NCBI RefSeq assembly: GCF_039134705.1
Contig: NZ_CP146256.1
Coordinates: 3,100,001 to 3,164,000 of the forward strand
Length of the DNA: 64,000 nt
Direction: 5' to 3'
Origin: Kineothrix sp. IPX-CK
Lineage (GTDB): Bacteria > Bacillota > Clostridia > Lachnospirales > Lachnospiraceae
The stretch's first letter is position 1. Every line of letters starts with the position of its first letter. The position numbers and the translations under genes were made by a program. Of this stretch, positions 18,044-24,945 are shown one piece after another. Below the pieces are notes generated by a model. It ran no database searches. It was given only the letters and a program-made list of their open reading frames with translations, and had not been told where the DNA came from.

Positions 18044-19147
18044 TTAAAATTTTCCTATGTTTTCTTTTTTTCTTCTTATCACTTTGGGACATTTGCTGTA
18101 ATCATGAAACCATGCACAGGCCTTGCACCTTAGACAGCCTTCATATTGCGGGTTCTCTTTTGACTGTTCCAAGAAGTCCGGATCTCCTAAGAATGGTCTT
18201 CCATACGCTATAAATTCTCCGGCATTCTTATTGAGAAGCTCCTCTCCTCTCGATAAATTCCATATTTCATCCACTAAAATGACCGGAATATTTACAAATG
18301 TATGAACAGAAGTCCCGGTAAAAACAACATCATTGAAGTCAAAACTTTCGGGCCCTTCAATTTTAGCCCTGCTGGAGCCCGGGTATGTAATTACAGGCGG
18401 ATAGTCCGGAGCCAAATATCTGTCTGCTTCCCGTATTCCATATGATACATGTAATAACTCAACGCCCGTCTTTTCAAGTGCTGCCGCCGTATCAATATCT
18501 GTCCTGACATTTTTGTTGAACCCTAATCTGTAGCCTATGATGAAGTCATCATCAGAAAATTCCTTGATTCTTCTTATGATGTTTCCTGCCAAATGGAGCC
18601 GCCCTTCTAAATTCCCTCCATATTCATCAGTTCTCGTATTACTTATGGGTGAGCTGAACAGATTTAAAAAAAACATATTAGCACCATGAAGTTCAATCCC
18701 ATCGGCTCCTTGTTCTTTTACCGCCCTTGCACTTTCCACAAACAAATCTTCGATGTGATGCAACTGCTCTGCCGTCCAAGAATTTATTTTTTCATGTCTG
18801 TGATGTCCCTTGGAAGGATAACCGATTTGTACGATAATTTTTGTACCGTTACCATGACACATATCTACAAGCTTTTTCAAATCCGCTTTTTGCTTTTCAT
18901 TATTAAGGCCAAAGGCTCTTAATCCCACATCTTGTTCCAAAACGGAAAAGCAATGAGTAACGACTAATCCCAAATCCCCCTTTATTCTCTCCCTATAATA
19001 ATCTAAAACATCTTCGCCAAGGGAATTCTCTTCTCCTCCGGGAACGCCAAAGGGGACCATTGGTGCCATAGTAATCCGATTCTTGAATTGAATGCTCTTA
19101 ATTTCATATGGTTCGTACAACTTCCTGATTGCTGCAGATTTCACCAT
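18044..19147 (-). CDS. NADH:flavin oxidoreductase, Old Yellow Enzyme family
   Basis: 367-aa FMN-dependent TIM-barrel oxidoreductase. The N-terminus has the FMN-binding VPFG loop; DGIELHGANMFFLNLFSSPI and RTDEYGGNLEGR are the active-site blocks typical of the 2,4-dienoyl-CoA reductase/OYE group. A C-terminal cluster CLRCKACAWFHDYSKC resembles the start of an iron-sulfur site, but the FAD/NAD domain of the large members is absent. First structural gene of the operon, 63 nt after the leader terminator. It probably reduces an unsaturated or oxidised derivative brought in by the transporter; substrate unknown. Confidence 0.82.
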   Translation of the reverse strand: MVKSAAIRKLYEPYEIKSIQFKNRITMAPMVPFGVPGGEENSLGEDVLDYYRERIKGDLGLVVTHCFSVLEQDVGLRAFGLNNEKQKADLKKLVDMCHGNGTKIIVQIGYPSKGHHRHEKINSWTAEQLHHIEDLFVESARAVKEQGADGIELHGANMFFLNLFSSPISNTRTDEYGGNLEGRLHLAGNIIRRIKEFSDDDFIIGYRLGFNKNVRTDIDTAAALEKTGVELLHVSYGIREADRYLAPDYPPVITYPGSSRAKIEGPESFDFNDVVFTGTSVHTFVNIPVILVDEIWNLSRGEELLNKNAGEFIAYGRPFLGDPDFLEQSKENPQYEGCLRCKACAWFHDYSKCPKVIRRKKENIGKF

Positions 19148-19209
19148 GATTCTTTTTTCTCACTCCTTTATTGTTTTATTTTTTTATTACTTTCTGTTTA
19201 TATGTAGAA

Positions 19210-19239
19210 AGAAAAAGCAGCTGCCATCTGGCATCTGCT
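19210..19239 (-). terminator. leader terminator (attenuator) before the cysteine operon
   Basis: The minus strand reads AGCAGATGCCAGATGGCAGC followed by TGCTTTTTC, a stem with small internal bulges and a U-run. It lies inside the transcribed leader, 63 nt before the first structural gene. Its 5' arm is complementary to the Trp-Cys-Cys codon region of the leader peptide, so two exclusive structures are possible. Confidence 0.65.
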
Positions 19240-19282
19240 CTAAGCTACACTTACACTTACAGGCTTATAATGCACACAAAAA

Positions 19283-19324
19283 CTAAACTGTATTTTTCAA
19301 ATCCATACAGCAGCACCAGAACAT
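19283..19324 (-). CDS. candidate leader peptide with three consecutive Cys codons
   Basis: 13 codons, MFWCCCMDLKNTV and stop, preceded by GGAAGG 9 nt before the ATG. The frame can also begin 11 codons earlier at 19357. The run Trp-Cys-Cys-Cys is very unusual for random sequence. It lies between a consensus promoter and an intrinsic terminator, upstream of an operon that ends in cysteine synthase. This is the layout of a translation-dependent attenuator. Translation has not been shown. Confidence 0.6.
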   Translation of the reverse strand: MFWCCCMDLKNTV

Positions 19325-19417
19325 ATCCGTTTTTCCTTCCATAATATTATTTAACATATGTATCGTCCCTTTTATTTCATACTTTTTTAATAGGCATTGT
19401 ATGTTTTAGCAATTATA

Positions 19418-19446
19418 AATATAAACATCTCTCTATCCTTTGTCAA
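19418..19446 (-). promoter_or_regulatory. sigma-A promoter of the cysteine-related operon
   Basis: TTGACA (19441-19446), 17-bp spacer and TATATT (19418-19423) on the minus strand. The predicted start near 19411 gives a leader of about 260 nt before the flavin oxidoreductase gene, containing the Cys-rich peptide and the terminator. Confidence 0.75.
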
Positions 19447-19478
19447 TCATTTTTACAAATTTGACTAGAGCGATTAAC

Positions 19479-19507
19479 TTGAACTGGCTATAGGCTTTTA
19501 TTATAAT
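19479..19507 (+). promoter_or_regulatory. sigma-A promoter, divergent, for a possible small RNA
   Basis: TTGAAC (19479-19484), exactly 17 bp, then TATAAT (19502-19507). There is no protein gene on the plus strand downstream before the terminator at 19651, so the promoter seems to serve a short transcript. Confidence 0.6.
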
Positions 19508-19513
19508 GTTACA

Positions 19514-19684
19514 AAAAAATGGGAAGAAGAGAAAAAGTTGGAGAAAAAAAGACGAACAGATTTCTGCCATCCGGCATAATATTGAGAAGCGTATATTCTC
19601 ATTGGAATCATTATATTTAAACGAAAGCTTGAGGACATATGAATAACATTAAAGACCGCCAACAAAAGTCGGCGGTCTTTTCAA
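19514..19684 (+). ncRNA. candidate small RNA
   Basis: A stretch of about 170 nt bounded by a consensus promoter and an intrinsic terminator on the plus strand, with no downstream gene in the same direction. A 33-codon frame starting at 19519 has no Shine-Dalgarno, so I favour a non-coding transcript. It does not match any RNA family I recognise. It is divergent from the cysteine operon and ends against the 3' end of the oxidoreductase gene. Confidence 0.4.
19651..19684. terminator. intrinsic terminator, usable in both directions
   Basis: AAAGACCGCC and GGCGGTCTTT form a perfect 10-bp stem with a 10-nt loop. A short T-rich tail exists on the plus strand (TCTTTTC). It can end both the candidate small RNA and the korAB transcript. 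Confidence 0.8.
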
Positions 19685-19687
19685 TTA

Positions 19688-20539
19688 TTAAACCATTTCC
19701 TGCATATACTTGTCGATAAGAGCAAGGTTGTTGCGTTGACCCACTAAAACCTGCCCGTCTTTCAATGAACGGTGCTTTTCATGATAGGTGGGCTGCTCCT
19801 TTTCATACAATACACCAATAGGGATGCGATCACCGAATTCCATGGCTCTCTCCATAGCTGTCAGGCGGTTGCCTGCATCATGGGTATCATCCAATTCATA
19901 AACACGTTTATTATACCATGCAAAGGTGTTGATCTTGTTGAAGCTGACGCACGGCTGCAAAATATCTACCATGGCATAGCCTTTAAACAAAATTGCCCGC
20001 TTCATCATCTCTTCCAGATGCTGCGGTTTACCACTGAAGCTGCGCGCCACAAAGCCGGCTCCGGATGCGATGGCCATAAGAACCGGATTGAACGGAATAT
20101 TATTGTTTCCATCCACCTGTACGCCGTTTACAGCGCCTTCGTCTGCGGTAGGCGAAGCCTGCCCCTTTGTCAGACCATACACCTGATTGTCATGGATGAA
20201 ATGAGCAATATCTACATTGCGGCGGATATTGTGGATAAAGTGATTGCCGCCTTCACCGTAGCTGTCACCATCTCCACTATCAATAATGACGGTCAGTCTG
20301 GGGTTCACGATTTTTGCCGCCACCGCAGGCGGCACCGCGCGTCCGTGAAGGCCACAAAAGCTATTTGCGCCGATATATTGGGGAGTTTTTGCGGCTTGCC
20401 CAATGCCGCCCACGATCAGCACATCATGTGGGTCCTTTTTCAATTCCTCCAGTGTCTTTTGGAGAGAATTCAATATACTGAAGTTTCCGCAGCCCGGACA
20501 CCAGGCTGTTTCATAGGTGTCGAATATATGTCCTCCCAT
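19688..20539 (-). CDS. korB: 2-oxoacid:ferredoxin oxidoreductase, beta subunit
   Basis: 283-aa thiamine-diphosphate subunit of a KorAB-type enzyme that oxidises a 2-oxoacid to the acyl-CoA and reduces ferredoxin. N-terminal WCPGCGNFSILNSL, GLHGRAVPPAVAAK and the TPP/Mg motif GDGDSYGEGGNH ... NQVYGLTKGQASPT are diagnostic. It overlaps the alpha-subunit stop by one base, so the two are translated together. The exact substrate (2-oxoglutarate or branched-chain oxoacid) cannot be read from sequence. The gene symbol is by similarity to the two-subunit type. Confidence 0.88.
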   Translation of the reverse strand: MGGHIFDTYETAWCPGCGNFSILNSLQKTLEELKKDPHDVLIVGGIGQAAKTPQYIGANSFCGLHGRAVPPAVAAKIVNPRLTVIIDSGDGDSYGEGGNHFIHNIRRNVDIAHFIHDNQVYGLTKGQASPTADEGAVNGVQVDGNNNIPFNPVLMAIASGAGFVARSFSGKPQHLEEMMKRAILFKGYAMVDILQPCVSFNKINTFAWYNKRVYELDDTHDAGNRLTAMERAMEFGDRIPIGVLYEKEQPTYHEKHRSLKDGQVLVGQRNNLALIDKYMQEMV

Positions 20540-22209
20540 TAAAATCCCTCCTTTACGATTCGAGCCGCAATCTCCTCACCGTTTAGCTGTCTGCCGTCAT
20601 ATTTCAATATTCCGGCATCCGTTTTAATCCCTGTAACTTCGGCAATCAGCGATGCAAGCTGACCGGTATAGTTCTGTTCAACATGAATAATGTACTTGGC
20701 TGATGCTGCCATTTGCTTCAGCAGTTTTTGGGGAAGAGGCCAGATGTCGCCAAACACTAATGCGCTATAACGCTTTCCACCTTTTTGGTTGAGCAATTGT
20801 ACGGCTTCCTCCAGCGGACCGTACAGAGAGCCCCAGCCCAGAAGCAATACATCGGGATCCTGTTCTCCCAGTAATTCGGGCTCCAGAAGCTCCTGCTCCA
20901 TCAGCGCCAGCTTGCCCATACGTTTTTTCATCATACGGACACGAGTCTCACTATCCTCTACAATGTGTCCATACTCATCATGTTCGTCAGTGTCAGCGGC
21001 AACAAACCCTTCGCTCGTTCCGGGGAATTTGCGCGGAGAGATGCCGCTTTCCGTAAAACGATAACGGGCGTAATCCCCTCCGGCAGATACGTCTTCCGGT
21101 TCGTACAGAGCGATCTTTCGAGAATCCAGCTTCGGAATAGCAGCCGTAGAGTCGGCCAGATACTGGTCACTGAGCAGAATCACCGGGATTTGATATTTTT
21201 CTGCCATGTTGAAAGCACGAATGGTTTGGTAAAACGCATCCTCATGATGACGCAACGCGATAACCATGCGTGGGAACTCCCCTTGCGAAGCAGAAATAAC
21301 AAATTTCAAATCGCTCTGCTCCGTTCGCGTAGGAAAGCCGGTAACAGGACCAGGGCGCTGCACATCCACCACGACAAGCGGAATTTCAGCCATGCCGGCT
21401 AAACCAAGGGCCTCCACCTTCAGGCTGAAGCCACCGCCAGAGGTACCTGTCATTGCTCGCGCGCCTGCAAAAGAAGCTCCGATGGCCATGTTAATTGCCC
21501 CGATTTCATCCTCAGCCTGCTCCACAACAATTCCTGTTTCCGCAGATTTCAGTGACAAGTACTCCATAATGGAAGTGGAGGGTGACATAGGGTATGCCGA
21601 ATAAAACTTCACTCCTGCTGTCAGGGCGCCCAGCGCCAGCGCCTGGTTGCCGGAAATGATCATGTGGTCGGATGCATCCCCTCCGGCATGCTCAAATTTC
21701 TGAAGCACGGCATTATATCCGGCCTGTGCAGCCTGAACATTAATATCGACATATTCCGCTTTCACAGATTTTCGGAAAACACTGTCCGCCTGCTCGGTAC
21801 TCATCGGAATACCGAACAGCTTCAACACTGCACCGATAGCCACACTGCTCGCCACACGCGCGTTACCCAGTTCCTTCGCTATAGCTGTCATATCCAGTTT
21901 AATAACAAAATCATCATCTGTTTCGACGGCACTGTCACAGAGAATAAATCCGCCGTCCCGTAAATGTTCCCGGTGGATAGCGACGGTTTCTTCATTGAGA
22001 GCGACGATGCCATCCAGCCTTTCGCTGTGACAACGGGGGGCCTGCTCACCAAAACGAATACGCGAAAAGTTATGCCCTCCTCGAATACGCGACATCAGAT
22101 CGCGCACGGTAAATACGCTGCAGCCCGACTGCTTAATCCAACGTTCCAATATTGCCGCAGTAGTATCCACGCCTTGGCCTGCAGCGCCGCCAATCAAAAG
22201 ATTGTACAT
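20539..22209 (-). CDS. korA: 2-oxoacid:ferredoxin oxidoreductase, fused gamma-alpha subunit
   Basis: 556 aa. The N-terminal gamma domain (about 1-175) has the CoA-related LLIGGAAGQGVDTTAAILER. The alpha pyrimidine-binding domain follows with ISGNQALALGALTAGVKFYSAYPMSPSTSI and VVEQAEDEIGAINMAIGASFAG, and then the transketolase C-terminal-like domain. The gamma-alpha order is the usual fused form in this enzyme class. It has a -10-like TATAAT on the minus strand at 22265-22270, about 55 nt upstream. Confidence 0.9.
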   Translation of the reverse strand: MYNLLIGGAAGQGVDTTAAILERWIKQSGCSVFTVRDLMSRIRGGHNFSRIRFGEQAPRCHSERLDGIVALNEETVAIHREHLRDGGFILCDSAVETDDDFVIKLDMTAIAKELGNARVASSVAIGAVLKLFGIPMSTEQADSVFRKSVKAEYVDINVQAAQAGYNAVLQKFEHAGGDASDHMIISGNQALALGALTAGVKFYSAYPMSPSTSIMEYLSLKSAETGIVVEQAEDEIGAINMAIGASFAGARAMTGTSGGGFSLKVEALGLAGMAEIPLVVVDVQRPGPVTGFPTRTEQSDLKFVISASQGEFPRMVIALRHHEDAFYQTIRAFNMAEKYQIPVILLSDQYLADSTAAIPKLDSRKIALYEPEDVSAGGDYARYRFTESGISPRKFPGTSEGFVAADTDEHDEYGHIVEDSETRVRMMKKRMGKLALMEQELLEPELLGEQDPDVLLLGWGSLYGPLEEAVQLLNQKGGKRYSALVFGDIWPLPQKLLKQMAASAKYIIHVEQNYTGQLASLIAEVTGIKTDAGILKYDGRQLNGEEIAARIVKEGF

Positions 22210-22520
22210 AATGCCAATGCCCTCCTTTATTCCTTAGCCTTAAAGTTTGAAGTGCTTATGAAGATTATATCAGAAACATTAAGTATTATAAAGTGTTAAA
22301 GATTGTTCTAAAGAAACGCCTTTTTAACTACTTGTGATTTCAAACTTTATTTACTATTTTATATAGAACAAAAGTGTGTTTCGCTCACTCTCGCGCTAAA
22401 ATACTTCGGCAGCACAGTTTTTGTTCCGCGTACGTAGCTGTGCATCCTACACGGAGTGCATTTATTTCATAGGAAACAGAAGCTTTACTACTGCAACATA
22501 AAAAGGTCTTTTCTATGAAA
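22210..22520. other. upstream region of korA and repeat-containing gap
   Basis: Holds the probable korA promoter (-10 at 22265-22270) and the first copy of an 80-bp dispersed repeat (22442-22521). No open frame of note. Confidence 0.4.
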
Positions 22521-22521
22521 T
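22442..22521. repeat. dispersed palindromic repeat, copy 1
   Basis: Aligns without gaps to 24866-24945, 63 of 80 positions identical by hand count. The outer parts are inverted (ATTTCATAGGAAA against TTTTCTATGAAAT), so the RNA or DNA can fold into a long imperfect hairpin. It looks like a REP/MITE-like family. Confidence 0.55.
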
Positions 22522-22567
22522 AAAAAAGCTACATTTTCATTGGTTTACTGCCAATAAAAATATAGCT
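22522..22567 (-). terminator. terminator of tRNA-Leu(AAG)
   Basis: A 17-bp imperfect stem (arms at 22527-22543 and 22551-22567) is followed on the minus strand by TTTTTTATTTC. It lies 10 nt after the tRNA 3' end. Confidence 0.8.
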
Positions 22568-22577
22568 TATAGCTTAC

Positions 22578-22662
22578 TGCGGAAGAAGGGACTTGAACCC
22601 TCACGATGTAACCATCACAAGATCCTTAGTCTTGCTCGTCTGCCAATTCCGACACTTCCGCA
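22578..22662 (-). tRNA. tRNA-Leu(AAG)
   Basis: 85-nt class II tRNA. The acceptor arms TGCGGAAG/CTTCCGCA pair, with a long variable arm, the T-arm GGGTTCAAGTCCC and anticodon loop CTAAGGA giving AAG (A34 normally becomes inosine). No CCA end is visible beyond CGCA. Confidence 0.93.
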
Positions 22663-22967
22663 TAGCGCAATTACTTACGCCGCAAGTAGGATAGTATCAT
22701 TTTGAAAGAAAAAAGTCAATATATTTTTAACAATTTTATAAAAATTATTCTTTGTTATAATACACTAATTTTTCTGCCTTGTATTTATTATCCGTCCTAA
22801 TCATACCCATATTGCTTTGGTACAGCGTATTTTCTATGCCGCTTTGTCTTTTATCGTCTTTTTTACTCTATTTTTTTCTAATTTCATCTTTTTTATTGGT
22901 TTTTTCTTCCAATCATATATTCTTATTACGAGTAATAATACTGTTAATACACTAAGGAGGATACTTC
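22663..22967. promoter_or_regulatory. gap with palindrome before the Spo0A-C-like gene
   Basis: AT-rich. Contains the tRNA promoter region and, at 22923-22938, TTATTAC-GA-GTAATAA, a 7-bp inverted repeat placed 30 bp before the ATG at 22968. This may be an operator or a 5' hairpin. A short hydrophobic frame here has no good start and I do not call it. Confidence 0.35.
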
Positions 22968-23300
22968 ATGAACAAAAACCAAATTTCAGAACTTTTAGCC
23001 CAGATAGGAATCAATCCGGCATATAAAGGATATTCTTATCTCATTCACGTCATTTATCTCGCATCATCAGAAGGTGACGGGACTTTTCTTACTCTAAAAA
23101 GACTTTACGCCGATACTTCCCAGCATTTCAACGTGTCTCCGGATTCCATACAGCACAGCGTGAGAACTCTTCTGGACGCATACTGGAATCAGGACAACAC
23201 CAAATATTTCTATGATACGGTCAAATATCCGGTACACGGGCCTCTGCCTCCCAAGGAATTCATCTCTGTTTTATCCAACTACATACGAAGAAAGCAATAA
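22968..23300 (+). CDS. Spo0A C-terminal-domain protein without receiver domain
   Basis: 110 aa. Residues about 4-105 match the DNA-binding C-terminal domain of Spo0A: LLAQIGINPAYKGYSYLIHVI, then LKRLYADTSQHFNVSPDSIQHSVRTLLDAYW, corresponding to the recognition-helix region. The phosphorylatable receiver domain is absent, so it cannot act as a normal response regulator. AAGGAGG is ideally placed. It is convergent with mscL. It could be a constitutive DNA-binding regulator or a competitor of Spo0A; not tested. Confidence 0.75.
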   Translation: MNKNQISELLAQIGINPAYKGYSYLIHVIYLASSEGDGTFLTLKRLYADTSQHFNVSPDSIQHSVRTLLDAYWNQDNTKYFYDTVKYPVHGPLPPKEFISVLSNYIRRKQ

Positions 23301-23320
23301 TATACCGCATAAGCTAAAGC

Positions 23321-23364
23321 AGGCACAAAAAAGCCATAGGTTTCCCTACGGCGCAGTTGTGCCT
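23321..23364. terminator. bidirectional terminator between the Spo0A-like gene and mscL
   Basis: Nested stems: AGGCACAA/TTGTGCCT outside, and GCC-TAGG with a TTTC/GAAA loop inside. On the minus strand the inner stem is followed by TTTTTT, a canonical terminator for mscL. Confidence 0.8.
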
Positions 23365-23365
23365 C

Positions 23366-23773
23366 TTATTCTCCCAACTGGGAAGTGCAAGAAGGACAAC
23401 GTGTTGCTTTCATATGAATATCGCTGTAACAATACGGACATTTCTTCATTGCCGGAGCCTGTTCCCCCTGATTCTTGCCTGCTGATATGAGCTTGTTCAT
23501 AAATTTGACAATCAAAAAAATAACAAACGCCATTATGATGAAATTTACAAGGCTGGTCAAAAATGCGCCGTATGCAATCGTTACCCCGAAAGCCTCCAGC
23601 TTCAGCAAATCGAAATTCTGCCCTGCAAAAAGACCGATAATCGGTGAAAGGATGTTGTCTGTCAGAGCTGTTACCACCCCCTGAAAAGCGGCACCGATAA
23701 TAACACCGACAGCCAGATCCATAACGTTTCCTTTTGAAATAAATGTTTTGAATTCATTAAAAAATTTTTTCAT
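23366..23773 (-). CDS. mscL: large-conductance mechanosensitive channel MscL with zinc-ribbon tail
   Basis: 135 aa. The N-terminus FNEFKTFISKGNVMDLAVGVIIGAAF and the two membrane segments (about 15-43 and 66-94) are classic MscL, an osmotic emergency valve in the cytoplasmic membrane. After the second membrane helix the normal charged C-terminal bundle is replaced or extended by KKCPYCYSDIHMKATRCPSC, a four-cysteine zinc-ribbon-like motif. The extension is inferred to be cytoplasmic. Confidence 0.93.
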   Translation of the reverse strand: MKKFFNEFKTFISKGNVMDLAVGVIIGAAFQGVVTALTDNILSPIIGLFAGQNFDLLKLEAFGVTIAYGAFLTSLVNFIIMAFVIFLIVKFMNKLISAGKNQGEQAPAMKKCPYCYSDIHMKATRCPSCTSQLGE

Positions 23774-23894
23774 CGTAAGAATTCTCCTTCTAAGCTAATA
23801 ATTTTCTTTCAGGTTCATACGCACGAGTATACCATAATATAAAAGTTTTAAAAGATAAAAACCGCAAATATCGGAGAATTATCCACTTTTACCA

Positions 23895-23923
23895 TTGTAT
23901 TCCATGTCTTCTCCTGCTATAAT
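23895..23923 (+). promoter_or_regulatory. promoter of the flagellar-cap-like gene
   Basis: TTGTAT (23895-23900), 17 bp, TATAAT (23918-23923) on the plus strand, giving a leader of about 90 nt before the gene at 24019. Confidence 0.6.
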
Positions 23924-23979
23924 ATAAGCAATCATAGAGATATTATACCCTATTTAACCATCTTACAAAAGCGAAAAGA

Positions 23980-23993
23980 AGGCACGGATGCCT
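23980..23993 (+). promoter_or_regulatory. hairpin presenting ACGGA in the leader
   Basis: AGGCA and TGCCT form a 5-bp stem around CGGA, 25 nt before the ATG at 24019; AAAGGAG, the Shine-Dalgarno, follows. A GGA in a hairpin loop plus one at the Shine-Dalgarno is the layout of CsrA targets such as flagellin leaders. No csrA is in this window, so this is only suggestive. Confidence 0.3.
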
Positions 23994-24018
23994 CTGTAAC
24001 TATCAAAGGAGTGATTAT

Positions 24019-24795
24019 ATGAATATTAATGTAAGATCTGATGTTTCTTATTTATTTTCCAATTTATCATCTTCCGGTTCCAGCTCTAGTCTCGGTAATC
24101 TGAACTATTTATCCGACTATGCCAGCATTAAGAACGGAAGCTATGGAAAACTTTTAAAAGCATACTATAATAAAGTAGGCAGCGATTCTTCGAGCACCTC
24201 AACGAGCAATTCCTCGAAGCTTTCTACTTCTTTGGCCGCAGACTCCGTCAAGACTCTGACTGCCATCGAAAGCTCTGCCGGCAAGCTGAAAGAGTCCGCC
24301 GATTCTTTGATTAACAAAGGCTCAGATTCTTTATTTAAAGAAAAAAATGTAACTACAAAAAATGACGACGGCACTACTACTACCACAAAGCAGTATGATA
24401 CGGAGGCTATTTATAAAGCCGTATCTACCTTTGTTACCAACTATAATTCTCTTATTGATTCGGTATCGAAATCGGATTCTTCTTCTGTTTCAAAGGCCGC
24501 GTCCAATATGACCAATATCACAAGTTTATATTCTAAGACGTTGGAGAAAGTCGGGATTACGGTAGGAAGTGATAATAGACTTACACTCGATAAAGAGGCT
24601 TTTGAATCGGCTGATATTTCTACTCTGAAGTCCGTATTCAATAATTCTCCTTCATTTGCTTACAGCATTTCAACCCAGGCTTCCTATATCGACTATGCTG
24701 CAAGCCGCGAGGCTCTGAAAGCAAATACTTACAATTATACCGGTTCTTACAGCAGCAATTATTCCGTAGGTAATTTACTTGACAGCTTGTTGTAA
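24019..24795 (+). CDS. flagellar cap (FliD)-like protein
   Basis: 258 aa, very Ser-rich at the N-terminus (residues 10-80), no signal peptide. The C-terminal half (IYKAVSTFVTNYNSLIDSVS ... NNRLTLDKEAF-type block GSDNRLTLDKEAFESAD, then LKSVFNNSPSFAYSISTQA) resembles FliD/flagellar hook-associated proteins, where a helical core alternates with a 'DGTLSLD' type strand. It is shorter than a full FliD and stands alone, with no other flagellar genes nearby. Own promoter and terminator, so monocistronic. Confidence 0.6.
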   Translation: MNINVRSDVSYLFSNLSSSGSSSSLGNLNYLSDYASIKNGSYGKLLKAYYNKVGSDSSSTSTSNSSKLSTSLAADSVKTLTAIESSAGKLKESADSLINKGSDSLFKEKNVTTKNDDGTTTTTKQYDTEAIYKAVSTFVTNYNSLIDSVSKSDSSSVSKAASNMTNITSLYSKTLEKVGITVGSDNRLTLDKEAFESADISTLKSVFNNSPSFAYSISTQASYIDYAASREALKANTYNYTGSYSSNYSVGNLLDSLL

Positions 24796-24820
24796 CGTTA
24801 AAGATTCAAGTACATAACAT

Positions 24821-24856
24821 CAGCGGGTCGGCAAAATGAAGCCGGCCCGCTGTTTT
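24821..24856 (+). terminator. terminator of the FliD-like gene
   Basis: CAGCGGGTCGGC and GCCGGCCCGCTG form a 12-bp GC-rich stem (one mismatch or wobble), loop of about 8 nt, then TTTT. Confidence 0.85.
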
Positions 24857-24865
24857 AATGATAAC

Positions 24866-24945
24866 GCATCCCGCACAGAGTGCTTTTATTTTATAGGAAA
24901 CCGAAACTTTACTATTACAACGCAACAAAGTCCTTCTTATGAAAA
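24866..24945. repeat. dispersed palindromic repeat, copy 2
   Basis: Gap-free partner of 22442-22521 (63 of 80 identical by hand count). The copy ends just at the boundary of the IS200-type element, so the insertion sequence may have used it as a target. Confidence 0.5.
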
